The notes beneath the pieces are model-generated. The model ran no database searches, was not told where the DNA came from, and saw only the letters and a list, made by a program, of their open reading frames with translations. Shown here in pieces: positions 5,773 through 6,167 of a stretch of DNA of 6,167 bases. The position numbers and the translations under genes were made by a program. This DNA is from Bacillota bacterium. GTDB lineage: Bacteria; Bacillota_A; Clostridia; Peptostreptococcales; Anaerovoracaceae. The stretch is from the NCBI GenBank assembly GCA_017547345.1, contig JAFYPY010000061.1, positions 1 to 6,167 of the forward strand. The letters run 5' to 3'. How positions within the stretch are numbered: position 1 is the first letter of the stretch; each line of letters begins with the position of its first letter.

Positions 5773-6167
5773 ATGGAAATTAAAAGAAGCATAACAATTA
5801 CAAACGAGGAAGAAACAAGAGCCTTCGGTTTTGAACTTGGCAAGAATGCAAAAGAAGGTCAAGTTATAGCGCTTATAGGAGATTTGGGAACAGGTAAGAC
5901 TACCCTAACTAAATCTATCGCAGAAGGCCTTGGCGTCACTGAAACAATCAGCAGCCCGACTTATACTATCGTCAAGGAATACTATAGTGGAAGATTACCG
6001 CTGTATCATTTTGACGTGTATAGAATCTGCGACCCAGAAGAGTTTTTCAATATTGGAGCAGAGGATTACTTAAATGGAGATGGCGTCTCCGTTGTTGAAT
6101 GGGCAGATTTAGTTATGGAAGAAATTCCAGAAGATGCTCTATTTATTTTCATCGATTACGGAAAGCA
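5773..6167 (+). CDS. tsaE: tRNA t6A biosynthesis ATPase TsaE, N-terminal part (3' end outside window)
   Basis: The frame opens at ATG 5773 and runs through the window end without a stop, giving 131 codons of a protein usually about 150 residues long, so only a short tail is missing. TsaE is a P-loop ATPase that works with TsaB and TsaD to make threonylcarbamoyladenosine at A37 of ANN-decoding tRNAs in the cytoplasm. Visible motifs are Walker A GDLGTGKTTLTK (36-47), SSPTYTIVKEY (60-70), LYHFDVYRI (77-85) and VVEWAD (107-112), all characteristic of the family. The ribosome site is weak (TTAGGT at 5762-5767). It begins 18 nt after the ribU stop with no terminator between, so it probably shares the ribU transcript. 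In many Firmicutes tsaE is followed by tsaB and rimI; whether this holds here lies outside the window. Confidence 0.95.
   Translation, partial: MEIKRSITITNEEETRAFGFELGKNAKEGQVIALIGDLGTGKTTLTKSIAEGLGVTETISSPTYTIVKEYYSGRLPLYHFDVYRICDPEEFFNIGAEDYLNGDGVSVVEWADLVMEEIPEDALFIFIDYGK

Noticed and set aside
5514..5843. 109-residue minus-strand frame across ribU and tsaE
   Set aside because: It is the antisense image of the hydrophobic ribU sequence, spans two real genes on the other strand, and shows no family motif.
1..6167. Mobile elements, CRISPR arrays, tRNA or rRNA genes, defence or toxin-antitoxin genes
   Set aside because: No transposase, terminal repeats, spaced repeats, RNA gene folds or short accessory ORF pairs were seen; the window is housekeeping transport and metabolism.

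Overview
The window looks like chromosomal DNA from a low-GC Gram-positive anaerobe, probably a member of the Clostridia. The evidence is an AT-rich sequence with A/T-ending codons, AGGAGG-like ribosome sites, a lipoprotein-anchored solute-binding protein, a PepV/Sapep-type dipeptidase, and an ECF riboflavin transporter subunit behind an FMN riboswitch. All genes are on the + strand. The genus cannot be named from the sequence alone. I see no mobile element, CRISPR array, tRNA or rRNA.

Positions 1-4934 hold a tightly packed gene string that enters from the left. It contains the end of a LivM-type permease (1-318), the ATPases LivG (320-1159) and LivF (1159-1863), and a large substrate-binding lipoprotein (1878-3284). 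Together these form most of a branched-chain amino acid type (HAAT family) ABC importer; LivH would be expected upstream of the window. Two further genes follow without a gap: a 74-residue NifU C-terminal-domain Fe-S protein (3274-3498) and an M20 dipeptidase (3498-4934). Junctions are gaps of 1 and 14 nt or overlaps of 1, 11 and 1 nt, which suggests one transcript with translational coupling. Amino-acid import and dipeptide hydrolysis fit together as nitrogen/peptide use; the Fe-S gene is an odd partner.

Positions 4935-5211 are non-coding but full of signals. A TTTACA-17-TATAAT promoter lies inside the end of the dipeptidase gene. It is followed by a complete FMN riboswitch aptamer (4950-5079) and a terminator hairpin (5128-5149). 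A 7-bp pairing between the start of the aptamer and the 5' arm of the terminator could be the antiterminator. This leader controls ribU (5212-5754), the riboflavin-binding subunit of an ECF importer. The likely logic is that high FMN stops transcription and low FMN allows riboflavin uptake.

Positions 5773-6167 hold the first 131 codons of tsaE, a t6A tRNA-modification ATPase. It lies 18 nt behind ribU with no terminator between them, so an essential tRNA-modification gene may sit downstream of a vitamin riboswitch.

I do not find an undescribed system. The points most worth checking are the regulatory wiring at 4900-5211, the tsaE placement, and lineage-specific insertions in LivG and the binding protein.
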